From NCBI GenBank assembly GCA_029891385.1, contig CM057234.1, positions 19,888,350 through 19,952,349 on the forward strand: a stretch of 64,000 bases of DNA. Direction: 5' to 3'. Both the position numbers and the translations under genes were made by a program. Origin of the DNA: Erythroxylum novogranatense (lineage: Eukaryota; Streptophyta; Magnoliopsida; Malpighiales; Erythroxylaceae). Below, piece by piece: positions 1 to 9,960 of this stretch (the stretch's first letter is position 1; each line of letters starts with the position of its first letter). The notes beneath the pieces were generated by a model. That model was not told the origin of the DNA and did not search any database. It worked only from the letters and a program-made list of their open reading frames with translations.

Positions 1-676
1 ATCTCCGTCTGATTTTTGCTTTGAGGATGACATCATCTCCGTCGATTTTTTCTAAGGATGACGTCATCTTCGTCTCATTTTATCGTCTGTTTTTGTCTTA
101 CGACCCCTCTTCCTTCTTTTGGCCATAACTTTTTGCACAGACCTCCGATCGACCTCATTCTCGAAGCATTGGATTTCTAAAAGATTTTTCTACCTTTCTA
201 CACTGGACTTATCAGATTTTCTTTCAAATTGAAAATGGTGGTTTGAAACGAAGCATGGCGATCAGTTGATAAGGGCTGACTATGCTTCAGAATTTTTAAA
301 ATATCTTGAGCTATAGAGCTCCGATCAAAGCGATTCTTGTTTTAAATTAAACTAGAGGCTTAAACCTACAAGTTTTATGAAGAGACCGATCAGTGATTAA
401 GCCTTTAAGATTTTCAAATGCTTACCGAAGTCGGTGGTGCTTTCGTTTTGATTGTTTTCTTGAGATAGTGTTTTAACCATAACATCTTCATTCCTAACTC
501 GAATTGAGCGATTCCAGTTGCGTTGGAATCGTGAGATCGAGGATCATTTTATCAAGAGCTAACCCGAATTTTATAAAGTAAAATTTTTCCATATTTGTGA
601 TTAGCATATGTGTTCGGTTGTGGGTCTTCTACGCTGGATAGGTCCGAATGTTGGGCTTCGGAGACGGGGTCCAACA
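1..676 (+). mobile_element. 3' end of a long LTR, cut by the window edge
   Basis: The stretch ends in GACGGGGTCCAACA at 676 and interrupts the copia protease region that resumes at 677. The ending matches the sense end of the long LTRs at 8032-12482 and 34309-44068, so the sense strand is plus. The first 110 bases are a short tandem array built from CCGTCT and two TGACRTCA palindromes. It is followed by three diverged copies (about 121-182, 301-345, 471-520) of the phrase found in all the long LTRs here, with a CCGAT...GATTC core. The left end and the TSD partner lie outside the window. No coding sequence is present. Confidence 0.7.
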
Positions 677-1563
677 CCTTCACATACTTCTATTTTATTG
701 ATTCTAATTATCTTGTCCTGCTGGTTGTCTCCAAAAGTTACCAATCCTCCCTTCTTATACTAAAGATCTAAAAACATAGACCTTCTTCCCGTCATGTGTC
801 GCGAGCATCCACTGGCCAAGTATCAATAGTGCTGGCTACTTTTTCCAAGGAAGGATATCTACAAGTGGTATTATTTATCTCTTAGGTACCTAGATTTTCT
901 TGAGTCCTTTAGGGTTAGTCTGTGCATAATTCATAGTATGATGATGTAATTGATGATATCTTTGATAATGATTTGGTTGATAAAATTTCTTCCTAAAAGG
1001 AGCAGAAACCTTTTTATGCTGAGAATGGTTTTTACTAAAACCTAATCCTGTTTTATCATTAGGGTGTCTGTATTTCCCTAGCATATCATTCATCTTCCTC
1101 TTACTCTCCGTAAATGTTGATAAATCAGCTGAAAGACTATTTACTCTCTGCTTCAGCTTATTGATTTCATCAGATGTATCTACTACACCCTTTTTCTTCA
1201 ACTCATCTACTTGTTTCTTTAAGCAGACATTTTCCTCTTCTAATGCTTACATGTTTCTCAAGTTTTCTACATACTTCTTTTTAAGCAACTTATACGACTT
1301 TAGAATTGCATGAGAATCTTACAATAGTTCTAAGTATGCATCTTGTAATTCATTAAACTTTGAGGTTACCTCCTCTTCACTTTCTTCCTCAGCTATCAGG
1401 AAAATATTTGCTTGCACCGATGCTTCTGAGTCCGTATCTGATTCAGACTAATCTAGATCTTCCTAGGTTGCCATCATGCTTTTCTTGCCTTCTTTACTCT
1501 TCTTTGGCTTTTTCTTTAACAACGGACACTCGGACTTGTAATGTCCCGATTTATTGTATTCAT
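677..1563 (-). pseudogene. Copia gag C-terminus and start of protease (broken)
   Basis: This continues, on the minus strand, the gag that starts at 27814. The zinc knuckle straddles the Tekay insertion: GHYKSEC lies here and its first cysteine lies at 26882 and beyond. The second cysteine of the CCHC box reads as tyrosine, so the knuckle is damaged. A lysine-rich tail and a coiled-coil-like stretch with a regular leucine spacing (about 1080-1200) follow, then an Asn/His-rich linker (about 890-1000). From about 880 to 680 the frame is broken, but a decayed protease segment with HDGKKVYVF and a FGDN-like motif can be read. The element is disrupted again at 676 by another LTR. Sirevirus-like copia is the best fit; the clade is inferred. 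Confidence 0.75.
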
Positions 1564-3195
1564 TGTAGCGCCCCCTTACCGTAGGGTACGCACCGGGACG
1601 CCCGTGGGACGTTCCGACGAATATCCCACAGCAAGGAAGTGCTACTAACAAAAACGATCACTAAACACTCGTATGGCATCAATATAATAAAACCGCATTA
1701 TACAAATCACTAAAATTTAAAACCACAATAAACTTTCATTTCATAGCATCAATCTAAAATATAGACAAGTCTATCAGTCCCCTATAGGCTAAATACAATA
1801 ATCCAAAAAGGGAATCTGATACAAACGTCTATACTAAGATCATCCCAAAAATCGCCCCAGCTGACCGACCTGTGTGCCATCGCTTCACTTGATCACGCAC
1901 TCGCACGACAGGAAAATCTATCACGGGAGCTAGGATCCTACTAATGTTGTCCTGAAAAATATATTGCAATGTTGGGTGAGTTTGCGAACTCAATGAGAAA
2001 CCATCATCGATGGTTCACCCAACTCATGCATATACACATAATATATCACATAGTACACTTTAACGCATTTTAGAACACTGTACACAATTTACGTATTTAT
2101 ACGATAACATAGCTCAGACATGTCACTTCACCATTGGCACATATCACACGCATTCTCAATTTCACTACACAGTCAGATGCACAAAGTATGCAAATTCTCA
2201 TTTTATGTAATTGTTGTGACTGAGCGTTAACACTATCCCGATTCGGGCACTTTTCACAATGATCACATTTTTGGCAAGTAGGAGAGCCCTCAGGGTATGC
2301 ACTACTGCCCGCTCACATTAGGGATAGGAGAGCCCTCTGGGTATGCACTATTCCCTTTTTGGCCTTAGGCCCATTCACTGATAATCGAGCCTAAAGCTCT
2401 GCTCACTAAATGCTTCAATCACAACTGTTTAGTTACCACTTATAATAAGTATGCACTAACACTTGCACAGTCACTAGCACATATATATATATATCACTTC
2501 ACTCGCTTGTCACAATCAGAACACTTACTCATAATTCTGTACACTGATTCACATTTGTATCACTCACGTTGGCAACTAATTCACACATTCACAGCACATA
2601 TTAGTACACAAAGATCGAGGAACCAACTAGGTTACTCACCGTAACATCCGAAGCACTGCTGAAGTCCCGCGATATCCGTGGACTGTCGATCCAACGGTGC
2701 CTCTATAACAATTCAAACGAATTATCAGCACTAGATGCTCAATCAATTGAATTCACTAATGCACATGTCTTAATTTGAAATTATATAATGCATGATAATG
2801 ATTTTCCAGCGCTCTATCCAAATCCACTATCTCTCGCTTCATAACCAAAAATTCACTATTCACTAAGTCAATAGCATCCATCGATTTCTCAAATCCCTCA
2901 TTTAAAACTCTAATTATACTCCCATTAGTCAAAACATAACTCTTAGGTTGCATTTGAAACTATAATGGATTCTCTTTCGATAATTACGATCTCTCTAATT
3001 AAAATTCGAGCTCTCAATCTCTACCACAATTATAGACCTCTTTCTCTAGTTCGTAATGAATCCAGAATTACCTCAACTGGAGGTCTACACCAAAAGATAT
3101 ACCTTAAAAACCAAAACACATCCATATAAAATTTTGTCCTCGCCATGACTTCATTGTCTCTCTTGGCCACAAGAGAGAGGGACGCCCATGGCGTG

Positions 3196-3345
3196 GAACC
3201 GTTCGCCGCGGCGAACACCTCACTTCTCCTCGCCGCGACGCCTACCATTTGACTCGCCGCGGCGTCTAAATCCATTCGCTCGCCGGGCGAGCACACCCTT
3301 TTCTCGCCGCGGTGTGGCCCTTTTTCAGACGTCGCGACGTGCGGC
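3196..3345. repeat. CpG-rich palindromic island in the 3' LTR
   Basis: Dense alternation of CTCGCC, CCGCGG and GGCGAG words gives many short overlapping palindromes in an otherwise AT-rich LTR. It lies inside predicted LTR intron 1. The 5' LTR copy (25745-25915) has an extra block absent here, as expected of unstable palindromic DNA. Open frames across it are by-products of the GC content. Confidence 0.7.
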
Positions 3346-3740
3346 CCAACTTCTTCTTCTCCGATTCGTTTTTCCGCCATTTTCAACCATTCTCTCTCTA
3401 TACTAGCATTAAACACACTCATCTACTCACATCTAACACATTAAACACCATAAATGCAACAACCCATAATAAATAATAACATTTAACACAATAACTTACC
3501 AAATCGAAGAATCGAACGAAACCCTAAAAATCTTCCTAAATTCTTAATCCTCTAACACCAACGATGAGCCTCCAACTCCAAGCTAGACATCAACAACTCA
3601 AATGATCCAGCAGATCTTTAGCCACAATAGAAGGGAAACCAATGAAAATCTCCAAGGGGGAAAGGGGAAGATCGACGACGGAGAGCAAAAGGGGAAGAAG
3701 AAGAAAATTGTTTAACTCCCAAAATTCAAAACCTTATAAC

Positions 3741-3752
3741 TATATATATATA
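3741..3752 (-). promoter_or_regulatory. TATA box of the 3' LTR
   Basis: A TATATATATATAG tract on the minus strand, followed downstream in sense by a purine-rich leader start. The same tract is at 26311-26322 in the 5' LTR. This is where transcription of the element would be expected to begin. Confidence 0.5.
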
Positions 3753-4306
3753 TTGGGCTGAGTTAAACCTCTAGCTCATAGTCCTCAATTTCTTTCAATT
3801 TCAGTATCTAATTTCAATGGCTCATCACAATAATTCCTAAACTCACAAATCTAATTTTTCCAAGCCATTTACCACTCACTTTCAAAACCGGAATCTAAAT
3901 CATCAGTCTTTAGGTCGTTTTCCCGGTCCGGACACATAACTCTAAAAATTCCAAAAAAATTCCTATAATTCCTCAAAAATATAAAACACTCGATCCCAAA
4001 CTCAAATCTAAATTTCCAATTCCACAAATTCAATTCTCACTCTAACTCAACTATTCCACTCAAATTATCCCTAATTTCACTTTAAATCAAATCTAACTCA
4101 ACTATCTCAAAATTCACAATTCAACTCATAATCACATTTTAAATGCTGGAACCATCATGAATGCATGTCACTATGTATGTATGTGCAATTTACTCAATTA
4201 TCACTGATGCAGAGGAAAAAATGCATGTGCAGTTCAATTACGAATGAACCCCACTAACCCATCCAAATTACCGATATGACCTTCACATCAGTAACGGGAT
4301 GTTACA

Positions 4307-4320
4307 ATTCTTCCCTCCTA
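4307..4320 (-). other. Polypurine tract of the Tekay-like element
   Basis: On the minus strand TAGGAGGGAAGAAT abuts the LTR start TGTAACATCCC. This is the usual plus-strand DNA priming site of a Ty3 element and fixes its orientation as minus. Confidence 0.8.
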
Positions 4321-4740
4321 AATAAAAATTTCGTCCCGAAATTTCATACCTGACTGGTCAAGCAGATAAAGTCTCGCCTCGATGTGCTCCTCAGTCTCCC
4401 AAGTTGCTTCCTCTGATGAGTGGTTCTTCCATAGGACTTTCACCAATGGAATCACCCTGCTCCTCAATCGCTTGACCCGCGATCCGATAATCTGCATCGG
4501 CACCGACGCAATCTCTTGAGCTGGAATCACATGAGTCGGGTCTGAGCGGTATCTCCGGAGCATACTCACTTGAAACACATCATGCAACTGGGACATCTCA
4601 CTAGACAAAGCCAATCTATAGGCCAACGGTCCAATCCTCTCCGTAATCTCATACGGACCGATATACCGAGGACTCAACTTGCCCTTACGGCCAAATCTCG
4701 GCCTCCTCTCCAAGGTGACACTCGGAGGAATACTCATCGC
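4318..4740 (-). pseudogene. Integrase C-terminus with chromodomain-like tail
   Basis: A clear 139-residue stretch opens with the plant Ty3 integrase C-terminal block (RRPRFGRKGKLSPRYIGPYE), then the HDVFQVSMLRRY motif, and ends in a chromodomain-like tail (VKVLWKNHSSEEATWE). Such tails bias where chromoviruses insert. It reaches the polypurine tract with a normal stop. The start shown is only where the readable frame begins after a shift; upstream sequence continues into the integrase core. Confidence 0.85.
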
Positions 4741-5976
4741 CTACATCAGACTCCATCTCACGCCGATCTTGATCGCATAACTCTTACTGTCTATCCGAGC
4801 GCTTTGATGCGACTCGAATCAATCTCACTTTATCCATCAGTATCTGGATCAGCTCGGGACCTCAAGCATCCTCACACCCTCTTCATCCCAAAGTAAAGAG
4901 GTGATCTACACGGTCTCCCATATAAGGCCTCATACGGTGCCATCCAATCACCGCTCTGTAATCGATTATTGTACGCAAACTCAACCGAGCCAAGTATTGA
5001 TCCCAAGCACCTCTCGAACTCTAATCTGAAGCTCGGCATATCACGAGCAGTCTTGATCGTCCTCTCACTCGCCCATCATGCGAGGATGAAGCGTTGTACT
5101 AAAGTTCAATCTCGAACCCAAAGTCGACTCTGAGCTCCTCCGTAACCTCAAGTAAATCTGGGATCCCTATCTGACACTATCGATACCGGACCCCATGCAG
5201 TTGCACAATCTCTGCCACATACTTCTGGGCCAACTGATTGAGAGTATTATTCTCTCGCACTGGCAAGAAGTGAGCCGATTTGGTCAACCGGTCCACTATG
5301 ACCCAGATCGCATCATGCTGCCTCGGCGTCCTAGGCAATCCCATAATAAAGTCCATAGTAATCCGTTCCCATTTCCACTCCGGAATGGGTAACGAATGCA
5401 ATCTCCCAACTGGGCCTGGTGCTCAGCCTTAACCTATTGGCACGTCGAACATCGAGAAACGAACTCTGCCATTTGCCTCTTCATGCCTGGCCACCAAAAA
5501 TGCAACTTAAGGGTATTATACATCTTGGTAGTACCAGGATGCATCGCATAAGCGGCCACATGCGCTTCCTCCAAAATCTCTCATCTCAGATCATCAACAT
5601 CTGGCACACACAACCTCTGACCCATCCAAAGAGTCCCGTCTCTCAACTCAAAATCAATAGTCAATCCTGATCTGACTCTATCCATCAATCTCACTAACAC
5701 TGGATCCTGACCCTGGACTCTCCTGATCCTGTCCTGCAACATAGGCCTTAGTCTCAAGGTAGCAATCAAGGCTCCATCCTGAGCCAAATCCATCTGCACA
5801 TTAAGCACTCTCAACTGAATCAAGCTGGGCAATCTCTCAATCTGAATCTGAGCTGCAGTGATATGAGATCTCCTACTCAACGCATCTGCCACTACATTGG
5901 CCTTCCCTGGATGATACTCAATCGTGTAATCATAGTCCTTCAACAGCTCAATCCATCTCCTCTGTCTCAGATTCAA
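4741..5976 (-). pseudogene. Integrase core and zinc-binding domain (broken)
   Basis: Reading from 5976 downward: the RNase H end (WIELLKDYDYTIEYHPGK, ADALSRR), then the HHCC zinc domain with AMHPGTTKMYNTL and CSTC, and the catalytic start ITMDFIMGLP followed by VDRLTKSAHFLPV. The second catalytic block (VSDRDP) appears only after a frame change near 5170, and the rest down to about 4740 is scrambled by stops and shifts. Stops at about 5580 and 5433 sit where relatives have Arg and Gln, consistent with CGA to TGA and CAG to TAG. The integrase cannot be functional. Confidence 0.85.
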
Positions 5977-7300
5977 CTCTCACTGACTCAACAGATATCT
6001 CAGACTCTTATGATCAGTGAAGATCTGGAATGTCCCCCCATACAAATAATATCTTCAGAGCAAACACAACTGCGGCCAACTCCAAGTCATGAATCGGATA
6101 ATTCACCTCGTGAGACCTCAACTGTCTCGAGGCATACGCTATAACTCTCCTGTGCTGCATCAGAACACTGCCTAATCCCTACTGCGAAGCATCACTAAAT
6201 ACCTCAAAACCTCCGGACCCTGACGACAAAGCTAACACTGGCGTCGTAGTCAATCGATGCCTAAGCTCCTCAAAGCTCCTCTGACACTCATCAGTCCATT
6301 TGAAGGCCACATTTTTCCTCAGAAGTTTTGTCAAAGGGGCTGAGATCACTGAAAACCCCTCGACAAACCTCCGGTAATATCTTGCTAAATCGAGGAAACT
6401 CCTCAACTCTGGCACATTCCTCGGAATCTCCCAACTCCTCACTGCCTCAATCTTGTGAGGATCCACCCGGATACCCTCACCAGACACAATATGGCCCAAG
6501 AACACCACCTCATTCAGCCAAAATTCACATTTTGTGGATTTGGCATACAGCTGTCTCTCCCTCATAATCTGCAATACAATCTTCAGATGCTCCGCATGCT
6601 CCTGTCTACTCCTCGAATATACTAAAATATCATCAATAAACACAATCACGAACTGATCCAGGTAGGGCTGGAAGACCTTATTCATCAAGGCCATGAAGGC
6701 TGTCGGGGCATTAGACAACCCGAACGGCATCACTAAGAACTCGAAATGCCCATACCTGCACCTGAAAGCACTCTTAGGCACATCGGTCTTTGCAATCCTC
6801 AACTGATAATACCCTGACCTCAGGTCCAACTTAGTAAACACATAAGCTCCCTACAACTGGCCAAATAGATCATCGATCCTAGGCAACGGATACTTATTCT
6901 TCACTGTCACCCGATTCAGCTGCCTATAGTCGATGCACAACCTCAAAGTCCCGTCCTTCTTCTTCACAAACAACACTGGAGCTCCCCAAGGCGAAACACT
7001 CGGCCTAATGAACCCCTTATCCAACAACTCCTGCAACTGAGCCTTAAGCTCCCTCAGTTCCACCGGTGCCATCCTATATGGAGGTATAGATATAGGAGCG
7101 ATACCTGGAACGAGGTCAATCTCAAACTCCGTCTCCCGATCCGGTGACAAACCTGGTAACTCATTGGGGAACACATCCGAAAATTTCCTAATCACGGGAA
7201 TATCCTGCAACCTCTGCTCAACCCTGGAATCAACCACGTGGGCCAGATAGGCCTCACATCCTCCCTGCATCAACCTCAGGGCACTCAGAAAGGAAATCAT
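5977..7300 (-). pseudogene. Reverse transcriptase and RNase H (broken)
   Basis: Ty3-type RT with its blocks in order: a PPYRMAP start, [63 protein letters not shown], and the catalytic FIDDILVYS, which is intact. The connection domain ([17 protein letters not shown]) and the start of RNase H (FEVFSDASQ) follow. In-frame TAG codons at about 6848 and 6178 divide one continuous frame. A deletion and shift lie in RNase H near 6050, and a TGA near 5985. The core catalytic residues survive, but no complete protein can be made. Confidence 0.9.
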
Positions 7301-7339
7301 CCTAGGCAGCCTTCGCCGACTAACACCTCAAAAATAGCT

Positions 7340-7720
7340 CTAGTCGACCGGAGATTCTAACACAACCTCCTTGGTATAACAATCCATCACAGCCCTATGC
7401 GCAGTAAGCCAGTCCATCCCTAGAATCAGATCAATCTCTTTTAAAGACAAAACTATCAAGTCTGTATTCAACTCTGCCTGATCAATCACTATCGGGCACC
7501 CCTTGCAGACCTCTCCCAAAACTGTCGTACTACCTAGAGATGTACTCACCTCTAACCCACACTGCAATCTCTCCCTATCACAATGCAGTCTACATGCCAC
7601 ATGCGGTGCAATGAAAGAATGAGTGGATCCAGGATCCATCAATGCATAAACCTCAAAGCCAGAAATCAGAAGTATACCCGCAACAACATCTGGAGACTCC
7701 TGAGCCTCCTGCCGAGTCAT
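7340..7720 (-). pseudogene. Aspartic protease domain
   Basis: A 126-residue frame carries the retroviral-type aspartic protease core ALMDPGSTHSFIAPHVACRL and, 60 residues on, the VLGMDWL-type flap/linker motif written here as ILGMDWLTAHRAVMDC. The catalytic aspartate is present in DPG. It lies between the gag zinc knuckle and RT, the normal Ty3 order. A frame break separates it from RT at about 7320. Confidence 0.85.
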
Positions 7721-7739
7721 AGCATAGACTCTAGCCTAG

Positions 7740-8031
7740 GACTACTGACGGCTGCTCTGTCCCTCGGACCTCACTACGGATCCCTCAGCTCGGCCTCGGC
7801 CTCGACCTCGACCTCTCTATCCAGATCCACCTCCACAGCTCTGCTGCACCGAGGTAGTACTGCCTGATCTACCAATCATAGCGGACTGGGCCTCCACAGT
7901 AAAAGGACACTCTCGGAGCCGATGGTCCATGGAACCACACTTGAGACACGCTTCGGTAAACCTCCAGCACTCCCCACTGTGTCTCCCCTCATAATACTCA
8001 CATAGCGGGATCATCTGGCCTGAACCTCTAA
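7740..8031 (-). pseudogene. Gag C-terminal zinc knuckle
   Basis: The nucleocapsid end of gag has an intact CCHC box, CLKCGSMDHRLREC, preceded by CEYYEGRHSGECW, typical of Tekay-type gag. The upstream part of the same gag resumes at 12483 after the solo LTR. A Gly/Arg/Ser-rich linker leads toward the protease. Confidence 0.85.
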
Positions 8032-8734
8032 TGTTGGACCCCGAACCTTGAAGCGAAATTTAGAAATAAAAAATGAAATCAAATGAGTGTTTTATATGTG
8101 ATTTGTGTTATAGATGAGGAAATGTGAGTTATGTAAAGATATGAGTTGGGAAATCTTAAGTATGAATTATGGTTATATATGTGAGATCTTATGCAAAAAG
8201 TAAGAGATTATAAATGACAAGATGCTTTTGAATGTAAGAAATCATATGAATTGAGGTTGAGATTTGGGTAAATTCCAAATCATAGTTGCATTGTTATAAA
8301 TGGTGTGCATTTAAGAAAGTGAAGTTTAGGATGAATGTTCAATGTATATGCTGATTCAAGGGAAATTAAGGAATGATTGAAATAGAATTGGCTAAAGTAG
8401 CCTTCTTTGAAGTTGTAGCGTGATCTTTTATCTTTCCAACGAGACTAAGTATGAGAGTTTTCAAGATCGGAGTTAAGAGTTATAGGTGATACAAGTTATG
8501 ATATTATTTGAGATTGATGTTAGTGACAGCTATGATGAATGTTTGAAATTTGAAGTTATGATAAACCAATTTAGTTGAGATTTGAGAAGTTCATGAATTT
8601 AATTTGTTGCTTGAATTATTATGAAGTATTTATACTTTTGAATAAGTAGATATGTGAAGATTATAGGTGTATGTGATTGTAGTTTGGATGAGAAAAACAT
8701 TGGAAGAAGGTTGAAGAAGTTTTGGAAATTTGCA

Positions 8735-8933
8735 TGTCCGTTAAACGGACATAGGGGTCCGTTTAACGGACCATGTCCGTTTAACGGATAGCTATGGGTC
8801 AAAAGGGCCCCTTTCCTTGCGCATGTCCGTTAGGTGGACACGGATGTCCGTTTAACGGACATTCTCGGATGTTTCGGATCAGTTTTGGCCGTATGTGTCC
8901 GTTAAACGGACATGCATGTCCGTTTAACGGACA
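8735..8933. repeat. Seven copies of a 17-bp perfect or near-perfect palindrome
   Basis: The unit TGTCCGTTTAACGGACA, or its centre-swapped form with TTAAAC, starts at 8735, 8756, 8774, 8824, 8845, 8896 and 8917. Copies at 8756, 8774 and 8824 are altered. Spacing is uneven (18 to 51 bp start to start), so it is not a simple satellite. The array lies upstream of the LTR TATA box. Confidence 0.9.
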
Positions 8934-9950
8934 GCTACGGGTCACCTTGGGAAAATTATGATTTTGACCAGTTTTGAGGCCGAATATCGCTTCAAGGTCT
9001 ATAATACGAGTTGTAGATCTTGATGTTATCTTTCAAATGGCGCTAGAACTAAGGCATTTGGATATCTGTAGAGAAAGTTATGGCATTTGCGCCAAAAGAG
9101 TTTCAAATTGATTTCTGTTTTGAACATGTTGAGTTGTTTTGATCATAACTCACTCATCCGACCTCGGATTGAGGTGATTCTTGAAGAATTGAATTCCTAA
9201 CACATGTGTATTTCTCTCCATGAAATTTTGAATCAATTGGAGTCAAATTGAAAAAGTTTGATTGAATCATATGATAATCAGAATGTTGGTTTCATTCTGA
9301 GCTGGCTATTTTTTCGTCCTCATCCGACTCCATCACATCATTTGCTTATATCTTTTCCGTCCGACATCCGAATGACTCAGTTCTTGAAGCGTTGGATTCC
9401 TAAGACAATGAAGTTCATGATTATGTGAAAATTATATATTTTAGAGATTTAATTGAGCAAGATTATGTGAATCAAAGTGAGTCAGGAAAGTTTCTGAACA
9501 TAGTTCAAGATGCTGTAATTTTGGGATCTGTAGAGATCCGATTGAAGCGATGTTTGAGGCATAATAAAGTTAAGACATGGGGCTACAATTTTTATGAAGG
9601 AACCAAATTTCATTTTAGCCTTTGAGAATGTTTATTTGTGGAAGGAAGCGAATTCTAGAAAATGTGATAGTAAAAGGATATGTCTGACATGTTTGGACTA
9701 TAACTTTTGATATAGTGCTCCAAATTGGATGATTCTTGAGGAATTATGAAAATAAGACATAGAGGAACAATTCTCTAGAAGGAATTTTTAGCAAATTCCT
9801 TCATTTAGATGTGAGAATAATTGTCCAAAAGTAAGCATGACTTAAAGAAACATTCAGGGGCAATTTGGGAAGTTAACTTAAGGATTTGAGTTTAAGGCTT
9901 TCAAGTAAGGGGCAAAAGTGTCTTTTTACTTTCTTTTAAATGAGATGGCA

Positions 9951-9960
9951 TATAAAAAGG
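9951..9960 (+). promoter_or_regulatory. TATA box of the solo LTR
   Basis: TATAAAAAGG, followed about 40 bases later by a long GAAGAA-type purine block as in the leaders of related LTRs. It supports plus as the sense strand. Confidence 0.6.

Larger units (their letters stand above)
1564..4306 (-). repeat. 3' LTR of the Tekay-like element
   Basis: It runs from TGTAGCGCCCCC (plus strand) to GGGATGTTACA. In sense (minus) order it holds a TATA tract at 3741-3752, a first splice-donor-like site at 3499/3500, a CpG-rich palindromic island at about 3196-3345, a 63-nt candidate exon (2640-2702), a 51-nt foldable motif (1972-2022) and an acceptor-like TTTTTCAG ending at 1952. Relative to the 5' copy, the donor at 2639 has CTG reduced to CG on the plus strand, and the island carries a deletion. 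Confidence 0.9.

Noticed and set aside
3030..3422. Open frames of 130 and 72 codons across the LTR island
   Set aside because: Same explanation as for the island at 14928-15118; the other LTR copy (25646-25919) breaks these frames.
8735..8933. CRISPR-like look of regularly repeated palindromes
   Set aside because: Spacing is uneven, spacers are only 1-34 bp, and the setting is a plant LTR; no cas-like gene is present.
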